64,000 nt of DNA from Rusavskia elegans (GCA_011316305.1 SAUG01000057.1:1-64000), one strand, 5' to 3'. Positions 24,938 to 37,140 are shown, numbered from the stretch's first letter. The notes: generated by a model not told the origin, from the letters alone. Numbers and translations: made by a program.

Positions 24938-25417
24938 TATCAAAGTTTTCGAAAAGTAGCTCTGGGGGCCCAATAATTTTGGTAGGGGCCCTGCGGGCTC
25001 GAACGGCCTCGGGGCGTCCCGGGCGCTCCGGGTTCCCCAGAGTACCTAAACGGCTAATAATATTAGCCGCCGTCGAAAAGTAAAGTTCTTATAGGGCTAC
25101 GCTAGCGGCGCCTACTCGCTAACGTTATATAGGACGAACGATCAACGCTAACTAGTTCGGGAATTAAAAAAACCTACGAAACCGGGGATTTTTATACGCG
25201 TAAAGTCTAGTACTATTACTAGCGCGTATAATATATCGTCTATAGAGATACCAGCTAGCACTCGCTAAAGCTTTTATAGTAAACTATATCGATATACTAT
25301 ATATACAGCCCTGGAGGCCCAGAGAACTACTAGAGCAGTCTAGGGCGTCTCGGGCGCCCCGGGCGCTCTACTAGAAGCCCGGGGCTCCCCCGGGGCCTAA
25401 ATTCGAAAACCCTGATA
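24938..25417. mobile_element. GC-rich Tc1/mariner-type MITE
   Basis: The element is 480 bp. Its left terminus is TATCAAAGTTTTCGAA and its right terminus read inward is TATCAGGGTTTTCGAA. It is flanked by TA on both sides (24936-24937 and 25418-25419), and the MITE1 sequence shows the empty site with a single TA. TA duplication is the mark of the Tc1/mariner superfamily. Ends are rich in GGGCGCCCGGG-type blocks and lack the RIP damage of the host DNA. No transposase frame was recognised. Confidence 0.85.
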
Positions 25418-25590
25418 TAGCTTTATACTTTTATACTAGGGTTTAACGGTTTTAGCGGATCGGGTCAAGTTACGATTTAGAACCCGAAATCCGGTCGGGT
25501 CGGATTAGTTAACCCGGATTCGAAACCCCATCCGACGGCCAGTCTAGAAATACTATATTTAAAATAATAATTTTTTATAAACGCTATTAT

Positions 25591-26028
25591 GGCCTGGGTG
25601 GCGCAGTAGTAACGCTGCGTGACTTGGAGATCTAACGGATCCGCGCTCTATCTCGGAATTAGCGGAGTTAATCTAACAGGTCGGAGGTTCGAATCCTTCG
25701 AAAGCTAACTTTAATACTTAAGTTTTTTCTATCGATAAAGTCGATTTTTATATAGCGTTTTTATATAGAAGGCTTATATAGTAGATTATCTCGGCCTAAC
25801 CGTTTCTAATCGAAGTAAATAGAGTTAATTAATAAAGTTAAATAGATTACGGTTTCTCTCTAGATTTTAGTCTAGATCTAGCTCCTTCGGAAATCCTTTA
25901 TTTAAATTTTTAGTAAAATATTTAAGTACTAGAAAATAATTACGTAATATAAACGGTTTAGCGCCTCTAGCGTTAAAATTCGTAAAAGACTAAGATTAAA
26001 ATCCGAATGATTAGTCGTATATATATAG
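25591..26028 (+). mobile_element. tRNA-derived SINE copy c, best preserved duplication
   Basis: The element is 438 bp with a perfect 14-bp target duplication, ATAAACGCTATTAT, at 25577-25590 and 26029-26042. Pol III box A (TGGCGCAGTAG) is at 25599-25609 and box B (GGTTCGAATCC) at 25686-25696. The 87-nt spacing between box starts is too long for an ordinary tRNA. The head keeps TG and CA pairs while the body is RIP-damaged. A tRNA head, fixed body and long duplication define a SINE. Its partner LINE was not seen here. Confidence 0.88.
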
Positions 26029-26042
26029 ATAAACGCTATTAT

Positions 26043-26380
26043 ATTTATTTATCTAATATAGTTATAAACTAGATTAGATCGGATTTCTATTAGTTTCTAT
26101 TTTATAATCCGATCTAATTTTTAATTCTAATACTAGAAACCAATCTAAACCGTTTAATAGATCGGATTAAACCGACTCGCTAAAACTCGGATCGGATTTT
26201 CGAGATACTAACGTGAATCTATACCGAAATAGCTGGTCTAGATCCGAATATAATAGTAAAAATAAAAAAACTATTTTAACTAACAAGTTAATAGTGATAA
26301 ATAGAAAACAATTATAGTAAATTGAATTAAAAATATTATATAATAAGATATGACGTCAATTTAGTAAATATTCTATTTTT
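26043..26380. other. Possible degenerate hAT-like MITE and spacer
   Basis: At about 26069-26250 there are TCGGATTT and ATCCGAT blocks like those of MITE1, with a possible TIR (TAGATTAGATCGG against TAGACCAGC). No target duplication could be confirmed. The rest, to 26380, has no recognisable content. Confidence 0.35.
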
Positions 26381-27017
26381 TTAGTTAGTTTATTTTCGTT
26401 TCGATACCCGGTAAACCAGTGGTTCGATAAATAAATTAAACGTTAGTATACTAGTATTAAATATACGATAGTAGAATATATATTCTAGTTTAATTAATAT
26501 AAATAATAGTTCTATAGAATTTAAATTTAAATTTATTTAATAATATAACGTATTTTTCTATCGATAATTTAATATAGAAATTTTTATAGATAAATAGACC
26601 TCGTAGTTATCGCTTCTTTTTTTTCTTTTTCTTTTACTCGTAATATAAACCTTTTATAAATACTACGATTTACGAAAATCTTTTATATATATATATATAT
26701 TTCCGTAATAGCTATAGCTATAAACTAAACCAAACGGTAGTATATTTATAATACTATTTTATTATAGCTAGAATAATCTATTTTAACTTTAATCTAGATT
26801 TTTTTCTTACCGCCTTTAGAACGTATTATCCGACTTTTTTACCTCCTTTTAATTTAATTAACCGGGTAAAGCTTCTAGCTATAGTAGCTAGTATACTATC
26901 TAGTAATCTTTATTAAACTAAATAGATTAAAGAATATTTTAATAGTTTAAAAAAATAATTAGATATAGGTTATATAATAAATACAGCCGAGGTAAAATTT
27001 ATAGATACTTATTTTAT
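26381..27017 (+). repeat. Family D element, left part, split by element H
   Basis: This starts with the T-rich end, includes 'cggtaaaccagtggttcg', and continues through the coding-like middle to about 27017. The remaining part is at 37141-37420. Confidence 0.75.
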
Positions 27018-27040
27018 ACCTTAGGGGGCCTCTTAAACTC

Positions 27041-29590
27041 GTAGGCAGACTGTAGACCGTAACTTTATAGTACGTAATGATTAATATTATATAATAGCGT
27101 ACGACGAGCATAAGTAATATCAGCTTCCTATTTATTTTAATATACCTTAATAGATATAGTAATATATATGGTATTAAGATATAATAGGCTGTTATTCGTT
27201 ATATCTGTGGTATTCGATATAAAGTTAATAGCCTGCTAATACGATATCTATAGTATAGCTAAACGCTACGCTAAGTTTTTTAAAAACTATATATCTGGCG
27301 TAACAAGATTATAGTATTATATTGGATAGTCTATTTATATACTAGGATCTTAATATTTTTAGCGCGATAATATTATATTCTTAGCTTTTTTAGCAGTCTC
27401 TAGGTACCTCTATAATATATAAAGGCGGTAGCTACCTCCTATAACCAGACCTCCTAATATCTGATTCCCTCGTAATAATCCTATTTCTTAGTAAGTAATC
27501 TCTATAGTCTTAATTATTCGCTAAGTTCTATATATTATTAAGCTACTAAATCTATACCTATTTTAACGGCCTTTAATAGATTTAAAATCTACTAAAGCCT
27601 AATTATTATATATCGCTGGTCCCTTTATTAGAGCTTTATTAGCTAGGAAGGAGATAGAGTTATAAGCTTAGGATATACGTACCGGGGGTTTAACTATTAA
27701 TTAGTCCGACGGGAATCTATATTATAGTAGTATCCTAATTATTATCGGGTAAAAGTTCTGCCAGATAAAAAGATATAGGCGTATTAGCTAAGAGTCGGGA
27801 AAAGGTATATCTAGGATGCTTACCGAGAGCTTTTTAATATTCTGTAGAGCTATATCCGAGTACGGTAATTATACGCGAGCAAGTATTTTCGTTAGCGTCT
27901 TATCGGCGTACGGTCTTTATTCGATTATAGGAGGAGGTAATATATAGAAATTAAACGATAATCTAATAGTTTTTAGGGTAGCAGATAATCTATAATATTA
28001 TATCTGCTATATATAGGTTAGCTATAAACGTTACTCCTATATATAAGGGGCGGGTATAACTATTAAATTTAATTATCCCTGGATACTTTTTTTAGCGCCT
28101 TTATCTATTATATAGTTTATTTAGTAATATCTAATATTCGAGGTACGATATATATCCTTTTATAGTAGAGTTTCGGTATAGACGTCGTCTACTTTTATAA
28201 ATCCCTTATTATATCAGCGTAATAATCGAATCGATAGAACTATAATCTTCTTTTACTTAGGGTAGATAAGAGTAGATATAGCTAGTAAAGGGGATGGAGA
28301 CGTAGAGAATATATAGGATATATATTAGATAAGAGGGTCCCTCAGGGATAAAATAGGAAGGATATAGGAAGGAAAAGGGGGACCTATTAAAATATACTAT
28401 TCTATAGCGGATAAGTTATTAATAATTTAACGTATTTTAATAATATTCGAAAAGCTCTAGAAAGGTAAAAAAGAACGTTATATATCGGGAAAGTAAAAGG
28501 GGTATATACGTAAGGGGGAAAGGGTAAAGGGAAGTACTACTAACCGTACCTCTAGAAAACCTCTTAATATTATATTTCTTCTACGTCCTACCGCGATATA
28601 TAGCTATATATATTTAAGATAGCCGCCTTTACTGCCGATAGTACCGTATAGCGGGATAAGGTCTAGCAGTATAGTAACTAGGTAGTAAACCCGGGTATCT
28701 GGGTTTATACTCGCGCCCCCGAAAGGCCTTTAAGGATTATATTAATTCGATATATCGCGATACGTTCTATAGCGTGTAACGGTAAAGGAGTATAAATATC
28801 TATTTTAGAGGTAAATAGTCGACTAGAATAGAATATCTAATTTTATTATAATTGGGTATATATTAAGTATATAGAGGTACTGTAGGGAGTTAATATCTAT
28901 AGTTACGTTAGTATCTAATAGGGTTGCTATAGTATATTAGAAGAGTTCTTATCTCTATATTCTCTTCGCTATTAACCTCGCCGTCGCTATCGATATAGTC
29001 GTATCCTATAATACCTATAAATCGCAGTTAATCTCTATAAAAATTGATATTAATAGCGCTTCTCTAAGACCCTCTGCTATATTTAACGCTCTTATATTCT
29101 CCATAAGTATATCTTATATATAGGAGTTGTTTGGCTACCTCCTAGGAAGTAGGTGATTTGGCTCCCTAATACCTCGGCGGAAGCCTTGAAAATTACCTTA
29201 TTTAGATATAAATAATAATATCTTTTTATTATTATTAAAAGACTGTAGAAAAGTATAATAAGATATAGAAGAATATGAATTAACGTTGTTTATAGAAAAG
29301 CTAGCAGGTATAGTAAAGAAAATTTTAGTCTTGGTACTATAATACCTATCTATAGGTATATAAAAAGCATCTAGATAATATATAGGAATAGTAGTTTTAA
29401 ATAGGAAATATTTTAATAAATAGTATAGATATATTAGAGGGCTCTGAAAGTTAACTATGATATCTCCAAAATAGTATATAGAAGATCTTTTATTAAATTA
29501 TTACTTATATAACTTCCTCGATAGAGGTATATTCCCCCGATTACTATATAAGAAAAAATATCCCCTTAACCTATTAATAAAATCCCTGAC
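27041..29590. pseudogene. Element H left part, unassigned coding relics
   Basis: Long frames without TGA and with scattered TAA/TAG exist on both strands. Examples are a minus frame at about 27650-27960 with an intact TGG and a plus frame at about 28260-28560 rich in Lys, Asp and Gly. The true strand cannot be decided by eye. A less mutated patch with TG pairs lies at 29120-29180. Nothing was recognised by function. Confidence 0.35.
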
Positions 29591-29599
29591 TATATAAAC

Positions 29600-32500
29600 T
29601 GGATATTATAATCGTAATATAGTAATAACTTCTTCCCTCTACGCTCTAATAAGGTCTCTCTATCCGTTTATTTACGCCGCCGGATATATAAGATATAATT
29701 CTTCTTCGCGCCTATATTTAGTAGACTAATAATAGCGATAGTCCTAGATAGTTTTTTATAGAGTATCTATAAAATAGGATCTTAGTAGTCCTCGGTAAAG
29801 CCCTTAACTAATATAACCCGAACGAATAATATCCTTCGAGCGCTCGAGTAGTTATATAAGAAGATACTATTAAGTCTCCTGAGGTATTAGCGTACGGTAA
29901 TAAAGTCCCTAGCCTTAAAAATAACGCGATATTTAGATTCCCTATATTTCTATTAGCGAATATTATTTATAGTATTTAAATTTGGATATAGATTCCTAAC
30001 CCCTTTCCTAATAATAGATAACGGAGGAAGAAAAAGGATAATATCTTAAGGGTTTAAAGTAAGGTAACTTACGGGTTAGTAAAACTAAATTTAGAATACT
30101 ACTAGATATAGGTATTAGAGAAAGTAATATATAGCTTATTATATTCCTAGTTATATATATCGCGTAGTAGCCGAGAAAAGTCTTTATCTATTATTATAGC
30201 GCTAGATCTTACCGGCTAACTAAGTACTTGCTTTATATAACCTGCTTTTAATACTCCGATAGCTAAAGGATCTTTATATATTTAATTATTAATAGTTTCA
30301 ATCTTAGCCTCCTCGGTATTTCTATCGACTTCGGCTTACTTAGAAAAAGGTAGTAATACGCTTAGAAGTAATAGGCAACGTTGGTAGATAGACTTAACGT
30401 TTTATATAAGCGACGACTCGTTCTTATAGGAGCCTGTAAGAATAAATCTGAAATACTACTATGTACTCTCCTTTTAGAGTAAAGGCTTAACAATATTGTA
30501 TTTATTAGTCTTTATAACTTCGAGTTTATATTTACTATTAGGATTAGCTATATATTTTATCGAAATAAAAGAGTTAAAGTAATAGATCGAGGAATAGAGA
30601 TTATAATATATTATAAATTATAGAAATACCGAAAAAAAGCTTTCAAGGGAGTAAAATATATTAATATTTATCCTTTCCTATAAATATAGTAATATTATTT
30701 AGGGTAGCGTACTCTATAGCGATATCTATATAGTATAAGGCGGTATATACGTTAAGGCGGCTTTAAGTATTATAAAATAGCTAAGCCTTTTTCGTTATAT
30801 TATTATCGACGGTAAAAATCTCGCTAAGCTAGTTAACCTAAGAAAGTTACTTATTATTATCGGCCGGGTCTAGCTTATCGCGAAAGTTAACGGAGTCCTA
30901 GTTAGATAGGAGGACTGGTATTATAGGTCTATAAGAACTAGGGTTTTAGCCCCGGCGGAAGTTAGATATAATAGATATAGTAGCGTATTCGAATAGGCGC
31001 TAAAATAATTTTCGATTTTCTTTAAAATAGTAGTCAAGGTTTAGGCGGTTAACGGGACGAATACCTAATATAAGGATAATAGTATTACTTTTAGCGATAT
31101 TACTATAATACTAAATAATATAGTCTACTGGATTAAGATCGAGACGTTTAACTATGGTTACCTCTAATACCTCTAGATAATACGGCTCTAGATACTTAGG
31201 TCTTAGCCAGGTCCGGAAAAGTATAGAGTTAATTATCGAGAGGCGGGTATATTTTTATATTCGGTAGGATTTAAAGTAATATAGAGGCGATTATAGTTTA
31301 GCTTAAAAAGGGGGAAAAGGAAATCGTTATAGCTTAAAATAATATTTATACTATACTTATATAGTAAGGATAGCTTCGAATAGTAGCTAATATTTAATCA
31401 GCGTCGCTAATAGTATCTAGGATAATAATAGACGGCTTTTAGGAAGCTACCTTTTATAATTATTTTACGATACCTATATATTCCAAATATACGGTATTAA
31501 ATAGTCGACTTCGTATAAGATTAAACGCTGGAGCTATATTAATTAAAGGCGTTTAATCTAGCCGTATCCTAAAACTATTAAAATATATATCGCCTTTGAT
31601 TTTACTAGCTCGTATTAATTTATCACCTTTGCTGCGTTCGTATAAAACCCTATAATAAAAGCGCCTATTTATATAGATATTAAAGGTTAAATTAGTACGC
31701 TTATTTTTAGTAATAAGATACTTCGGGTAACCTCTATTTATAAGTAGGGATATTATAGCAGAATTAGAATATTACTAGGGTATATTAGCTGGAAATAATT
31801 AGCTAATATAAATATAGAAATAGATTGGAAAAATATATATATAAATGCTATAGTATATATATATACTCGTATATCTTGACTATTAAGCTATATAATAATT
31901 CCTTTATCTAAACGACTAAGACTAGGCTGTAGAATCTAAATAACGTCTAAGAAATTACTTATATAGGGACCGAGAGCTATAATAGTTAGTACTTATCTTA
32001 TTATTTAGAAATAAAATTATATTTAATAGGAAGACGTTTATATATCGCTTTCGCTTACGCTAATCTAAGGCTATAATAGTAATATAGATCCCTATTAAAG
32101 ATCGGTATATATTACGGTAGATTCCGAAAGTATCGATAAATATTAAAAGGGGTATAGATAGGCTTCTTTAAGATACTAGGAGCTCTATTTAAGGCCGCCT
32201 ATATATCGCTAGCTCCAGTTTTCTACGAGTAGGCGATAATAATTATAGAGGGTTTAATTTAGCTATTATCGGTATAATTATATTTCGTATAATAAAATAA
32301 ATAAAGTATTTAACTAATAACTTTATTATAGGTCCTTTAAATCGATAATCGAAATAAATATCTTTAATCCTATCTATAATATAGCTAGGGGGCAGGAAAT
32401 AGAAATCTTTTTCGGCTAGAAATAATTCTTTAAAGCTACTATCGGGATAAAAAGAATTTAGCTTTCTATTTAGCTTAAAAGTAGTACTATTATAGAGCTC

Positions 32501-33760
32501 TTAAATATATAGAAGAATTAATCTATTAGAGCTATTCGTAAAATCCTTACTAACGGTATAAATCCTGCCTAGGTAAAATCGAGATTCGGTCTAGTATAAA
32601 TATAAATCGTCTATATAACGAAAAGAGATAATATCTAAAAGGAAGATAGGCGAATTATCCGAGTACCTAGTAAATTCTCTAGAGTATAATCGAATTAATA
32701 TAAACCAAGCTATTAAGTAGTATAGCTCGGCTGGAATATCGATAAAGTATTTAAAGCTAATATATATCTTATCTATAAATTAACTAGAGGAGAGGATAAC
32801 TCGAAATAGCTCTACTAGATTAAAGAAATATATAAATATCTATAAGTTTAGTAGAGACTTTCCTATTAGAGCTTCCTACTCTTTTTTACCGGGGGTTATA
32901 GTAGGTAACTTTTTAGCTTTAAGATTAAGGACTCGCTGTTATAAAGGTAGCAGTAGTAATTAACCTTTAAAATACCTTTTTAATATCGCTATAGATCGAA
33001 GTAGGGTTATAATTTCGTTAAGGTTCTCTAGTAGGCTAAAAACTTCGATTAGGTATATATACTAATAGCCTATAATCCCAGTAATCTTATACTATATTAC
33101 GAATACTATTTTAAATTACGAAAGCCGATTTTTTAACTAATAATAAGGAATTTCTTCGGAGTTATCTAGGATAGTAGTTATAGAGCTTCTTTTTGTTAGC
33201 GGAAGTCCCTATTTAACCTCGGCGGGTTTAGACTGTTAGGTAACTTATTTAAGGTTATCTAGATCGTTATTATTATCGTTATATTATTCCAGAAAATTAT
33301 CTTACTATAGTAGCCCTGGTTCTAGAAAAGGTATATCGTTATTATCCTCTTAGAACGCCTCAGCCTTTTCGATTTCTAGCTGCTCCTTATTATCGCTATT
33401 CTTATTTAAGGCTTAAATTAGGTGGTTATCGGCAGGCACGTTCTCGATAGCTTCTAAGAGGTTATTAGTAGTAGATATAGCGCTCTAGGGCGAATAGTTA
33501 GCAGATAGAAAAGAATTATATATATAGATAAGATATATTAAACCTTTAGTTATAATATTCGTCTATAACCGTAAACTCTACTCGTCTACTACTAATATCG
33601 GGTCCTCGTTATTATTATTATTACCCCTAGTATAGTAAGGTTTGTCTAAGCGTTTTATAAAACGTTTTTATAATAGTAGTAGATATTAGACTTAGGATAG
33701 TTATTCTATAAGCCGTTTTTACTTAGTTTAAGATTCCCCCGGAGGCCGTAGTAAAGATAT
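29600..33760 (-). pseudogene. Element H long minus-strand gene relic, unknown function
   Basis: From about 33760 down to 31190 one minus-strand frame runs for more than 800 codons with stops only at TAA/TAG. An acidic, Asn/Gln-rich N-terminal part (about 33160-33660, with N-N-N-N-N-E-D) is followed by a folded-looking region with R-Y-I-D-D-L-Y-L-Y near 32605 and F-Y-P-D-S-S-F-K-E-L-F near 32450. The frame shifts near 31200 and continues to about 30900. A further good frame covers 30240-29600. The Y-I-D-D string lacks the other reverse transcriptase motifs around it. A DUF3723-like fungal protein is possible but unproven. Exon borders and start are unknown. Confidence 0.5.
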
Positions 33761-34900
33761 AAGGCCTATAGAAAATAAATCGAACCTACTATATTATCGC
33801 TGTTAACCGGATACTATAATATTACGTACTATAGCTCCTATAACTCGTAGGCGGAAATAAACGGGGGTATAAGGTAGGAAATATTAAGATACCGGTAGCG
33901 TCGATAGGATAAAGATTAAAATCCTGCGGTTTATAATAGGTTACTAATTACTATTAGTATACGTTTCTAAAGCTTGCCGAAAAATAATAGCTTATATCGC
34001 AGATTTATAAGCTTTAGGAAGGTTTAAGATAATAGCCGCTAGGGTATAAGGTACTAATATACTAAAGCGCAGAGGTAAAAATCCCTAAATCTAAACGCCC
34101 TATAGCCGTACCGCTACTAATTTTACCGGCGCTATAAAACCTCGCTAGCGCCGTATATAAGTAGCTCGAAAAGCCTTAGTAAAGAGCGGGTAAAGGTAGG
34201 TAATTAAGGCTATCCCGGAAATCCTATAAGGAAAGTAAGTATTATATAAGTCCGAAATAGCTCGATAAAGGCTATAAAGTTAATCGGTAAAGGAGTATAT
34301 TTTGTTATTTTAAGGCTATATAGATAACTTTATATTAATCTATTAAAAATATCGATAGCGTATAATATTAGCTATATATTAGGGTATAGACGATATATCT
34401 TACCTATAGTACCGAAGGTATATTTACGGGGTCGAAGGTAGGGTTCCCGCCTAATTCTCTAGCGTCCTAGCCTATATATCGCCGTTTTTATTCGTTATAT
34501 CCTAGACTTCCTAAAACTATTTTATAGCTTACTATTAACGCCGTATATAAGTCTGTCTATATTCCTTCGAAAAGACGCTTATTTATCTGCTTTAAGTTAC
34601 TTTCTCTAAGTCTTTATTATAGTTATTAGCTGTCTAGGAGATACCTTCTATTATTAAATCCCCTCTTATAGCCTATAAATTATTTTCTTATCTTACTTTA
34701 TTATTATACCTAGAGGACTAAAATTATCTATACTAGCTACTTATTAGTATAAAAAGGTACTTAATTATAATAAAGAGGATATATAATCCTAGTATCTAGT
34801 ACCCTAGATTAAAAAATAAAAGGTAACCGATAGTTAGCTTTCTATAGTAGATCCTAAGAGGTAGAAACCCTTATCCTAATTCTGGTAAACAGGTTTCTAG
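33761..34900. other. Region between the divergent H gene relics
   Basis: About 1.1 kb lies between the minus-strand and plus-strand relics. It may hold their promoters or the 5' ends of either gene. Frames are ambiguous and no motif was recognised. Confidence 0.3.
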
Positions 34901-36480
34901 TTAAGTCCCCCTAAGGTTAGTAAGGGAAATAAAGCGGCTAATAGAATCGATATTAGTAACCGGGAAGAATTATCGGATCCTGCTTTTTCTTCTCGCTCCC
35001 CTTCGCCTCGATACTAACTAAATAAGCCGAAATAAGTCCTTACTTCGAAGACGCCGAATATAATTATAAAATAACCTTAGTAAAAGAATTATCTTACTAC
35101 CTAGCTAATTTAATTAGTCCCTTGCTATATACCTGCTAGTATATCTCAGCCTCGTGCTAAGATAACTCCTATTTACGCTAGTAGCTCTGGTAATAAGTCT
35201 AGTAAGCGTAGATATTCTGTATATTTTCTCTCTCTAATATATATATTATAGCTAACGTATATCGTAGTCCGCTTCTATACTGGCCAATATCGATACTAAG
35301 CTGGGTAAAAATAGTAATAATAATAATAATATTAGGTAACAACCGTTACTAAAGGTACCTAAGAAGCCTAAAAAGAAGCGAGCTACTGTACTATCCGTAT
35401 TAGCCGATAAGAATAGAAATCCCTAGAATATCGGCTCGAAGAGATCTCGGTTTACTAATAAGCCTCTGCTAAAGTTAGCGGAGCTTAAAAATAATAGTAG
35501 GATTTATTTCCTATTATACTTTAACTTGGATAATATATACTACTTAATCTCTAACGTATAGAGTCCGGATATTTAGGAATATAACTAGGAATAGGGCGTT
35601 AGTAAGGTTAGAATTTAATAGAATACTTCGAATTAGAAGCGGTCCTCGATTAAGAATATAATTATAGGTACTTCCTTTAGGCGTAGTAATATATCTTTAT
35701 ACTAACTACTTATAGGAAAATGTAAAGCAGTATATTAAGGATAACGAGATATTTACTATTATCTAAGGTACTAGTTATAAGTAGCTCGCTTTAACGTTTA
35801 TTCGGTTCTATTCTCTATTATCTTTCGCCTATATTTTTAACTTCGTAACGCCTGCTATTAATATTATCGAGACGGCTGCGAAGTCGGAGAAGGCCTCTTA
35901 TATATTCTAGAGTATATTATAATCTCTTTTCCTTTTCTATCGGCGATAATATATTTTCGTACTAATCTGAAGCCTATAATTTTAGATATCTTCGCTAACT
36001 TCGCTACTAAGATTAAATTAATACTTAACTAGAAGGCTAATCTTAAGGCCTTCGTCTACTCTAAATATAGTCGGGAAGCGATCCTCGCCTAGTTTAATTT
36101 AATAGGTTAATCTAAGCGCTTCTAAATTACGAGCGCCGACTTAATATAGGTTATAAAGAAAATTGAACAAATTAAGAAAGATAGTATTACCTATACTAAT
36201 CCCGATAATAATAAGGATTAGGCTTAGATTAGGCCCCTTCCCTTAAGTATTAACCTCGATAATATAGCAGAGGAATAGTATTAATAGATAAGAGATTATA
36301 AGAAGCTTATTAAATATTAGATTAATCGTAGGCGTATTTATAAAGACGTAGGTATTTATTATAAGGCTATAGGGTCTAATAATAATAATATCGAGGTATA
36401 AATATTATTAAGGTACTACGATAAGTATAGGATTTTTCTTTATTAATATTATAACTTCTATAAGAATATAGGTCTGGTAT
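34901..36480 (+). pseudogene. Element H plus-strand gene relic, Gln/Ser/Lys-rich, unknown
   Basis: This is a plus-strand relic of about 520 codons. The start is rich in Ser, Pro, Lys and Gln (S-P-P-K-V-S-K, then S-S-R-S-P-S-P-R). A Q-run from repeated TAA (former CAA) lies near 35320-35335. A K-K-P-K-K-K-R-A stretch near 35370, read in an adjacent frame, suggests a basic nuclear-type segment. The C-terminal part (about 36130-36480) carries charged helices and ends in Tyr/Lys-rich sequence. Domain unknown; a DNA-binding accessory protein would fit but is only a guess. Confidence 0.45.
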
Positions 36481-37140
36481 AGGATAGGCTGCCGTCTGGG
36501 CTGCTATATAGGCTGGTTTCGTGCTTTTGCCTGATCTCTTTTATCGATGCTTGAGAGATAGGTGTAAGATAGGTGTTAGATAGGTGTTAGATAGGTGTTA
36601 GATGGGTGGGAGGACTGTCTATATTGCTGCTCTATATGATACCTCAGTTGATTCTGCTATAATTATAATATAGACGGTACGCTGAGATAGGCTGAGATGA
36701 CTGAATATTATAGTTTATCTTATTTACTTTCCTTCCTTTCCTATTAGTACTCTCCGGATATATCTGGCTCTTGTTATCTGTTTATTAGGAAAGAATTTAC
36801 CTTACGAAAGGAAGGAAGGAGCTATAGTCGATTAATAGGAAGGTAGCGGGGGATTAGGACTAATAGGCTATTAATATCCGCTGTACTAGAACTACTATTT
36901 ATACTATAATACTATATTCTCCGTAATACTCTGTCGATAGACGCTAGTTAGAGACAGCCCTCTATAGCCTATTTTAAGATACCTACTGTATCCGTATATA
37001 TAGTATTTATCGCTAAGTCCTGCCGAAAGCTTATTAGTTCGGTATAGCCCGTTAATACCCTATCGATATAACGTTATGACCTACGGACAATTCATATCAT
37101 GCATACAGGCCATAGTAGAAACAGAGAGGCCACCTAAAGT
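36481..37140. other. RIP-spared right end of element H
   Basis: This 660-bp stretch keeps many TG and CA pairs (for example 36481-36700 and 37080-37130), unlike the coding relics beside it. It ends with the right TIR. It was perhaps single-copy when RIP acted, or later restored. Confidence 0.6.
36558..36601. repeat. 11-bp tandem repeat, four units
   Basis: The units are ATAGGTGTAAG followed by three exact copies of ATAGGTGTTAG, then a decayed ATGGGTGGG. They lie about 540 bp inside the right TIR of H, where subterminal protein-binding repeats are common in DNA transposons. Confidence 0.8.

Larger units (their letters stand above)
23725..25546. mobile_element. MITE4, hAT-like MITE split by a D copy and a mariner-type MITE
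   Basis: The left end is TAAACTGGCCG and the right end read inward is TAGACTGGCCG. The 8-bp target duplication is GAAATATT at 23717-23724 and GAAATACT at 25547-25554. Its own sequence is interrupted by family D (about 23838-24806) and by the GC-rich MITE at 24938-25417. The remaining parts align along MITE1. Confidence 0.85.
27018..37140. mobile_element. Large TIR element H, about 10.1 kb, unclassified
   Basis: The left terminus ACCTTAGGGGGCCTCT and the right terminus read inward ACTTTAGGTGGCCTCT match at 14 of 16 positions. Outside lie the two halves of one D copy. The flanking 8 bp (TATTTTAT and AGTTTTGT) match only partly, so the duplication length is not settled. Inside are at least two long divergent gene relics. 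No DDE transposase, tyrosine recombinase, LTR or classical RT domain was recognised. It may be a large DNA transposon of an uncommon superfamily or a cargo-carrying element. Confidence 0.65.

Noticed and set aside
25591..25710. tRNA gene
   Set aside because: Boxes A and B are perfect but about 86 nt apart, the acceptor stem pairs poorly and the D-arm is replaced by another hairpin. Four dispersed copies with a shared body and target duplications show a SINE.
26060..26260. A fifth complete hAT-like MITE
   Set aside because: The internal repeats are similar, but the ends do not pair well and no 8-bp duplication could be found; it is listed only as possible.
27041..29590. Definite gene on one strand
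   Set aside because: Both strands show long frames because TGA is lost and TAA/TAG replace Gln codons; the strand cannot be chosen by reading alone.
32600..32640. Reverse transcriptase Y-I-D-D box in element H
   Set aside because: No other RT motifs flank it in the frame, and the element has inverted termini rather than LTR or LINE features.
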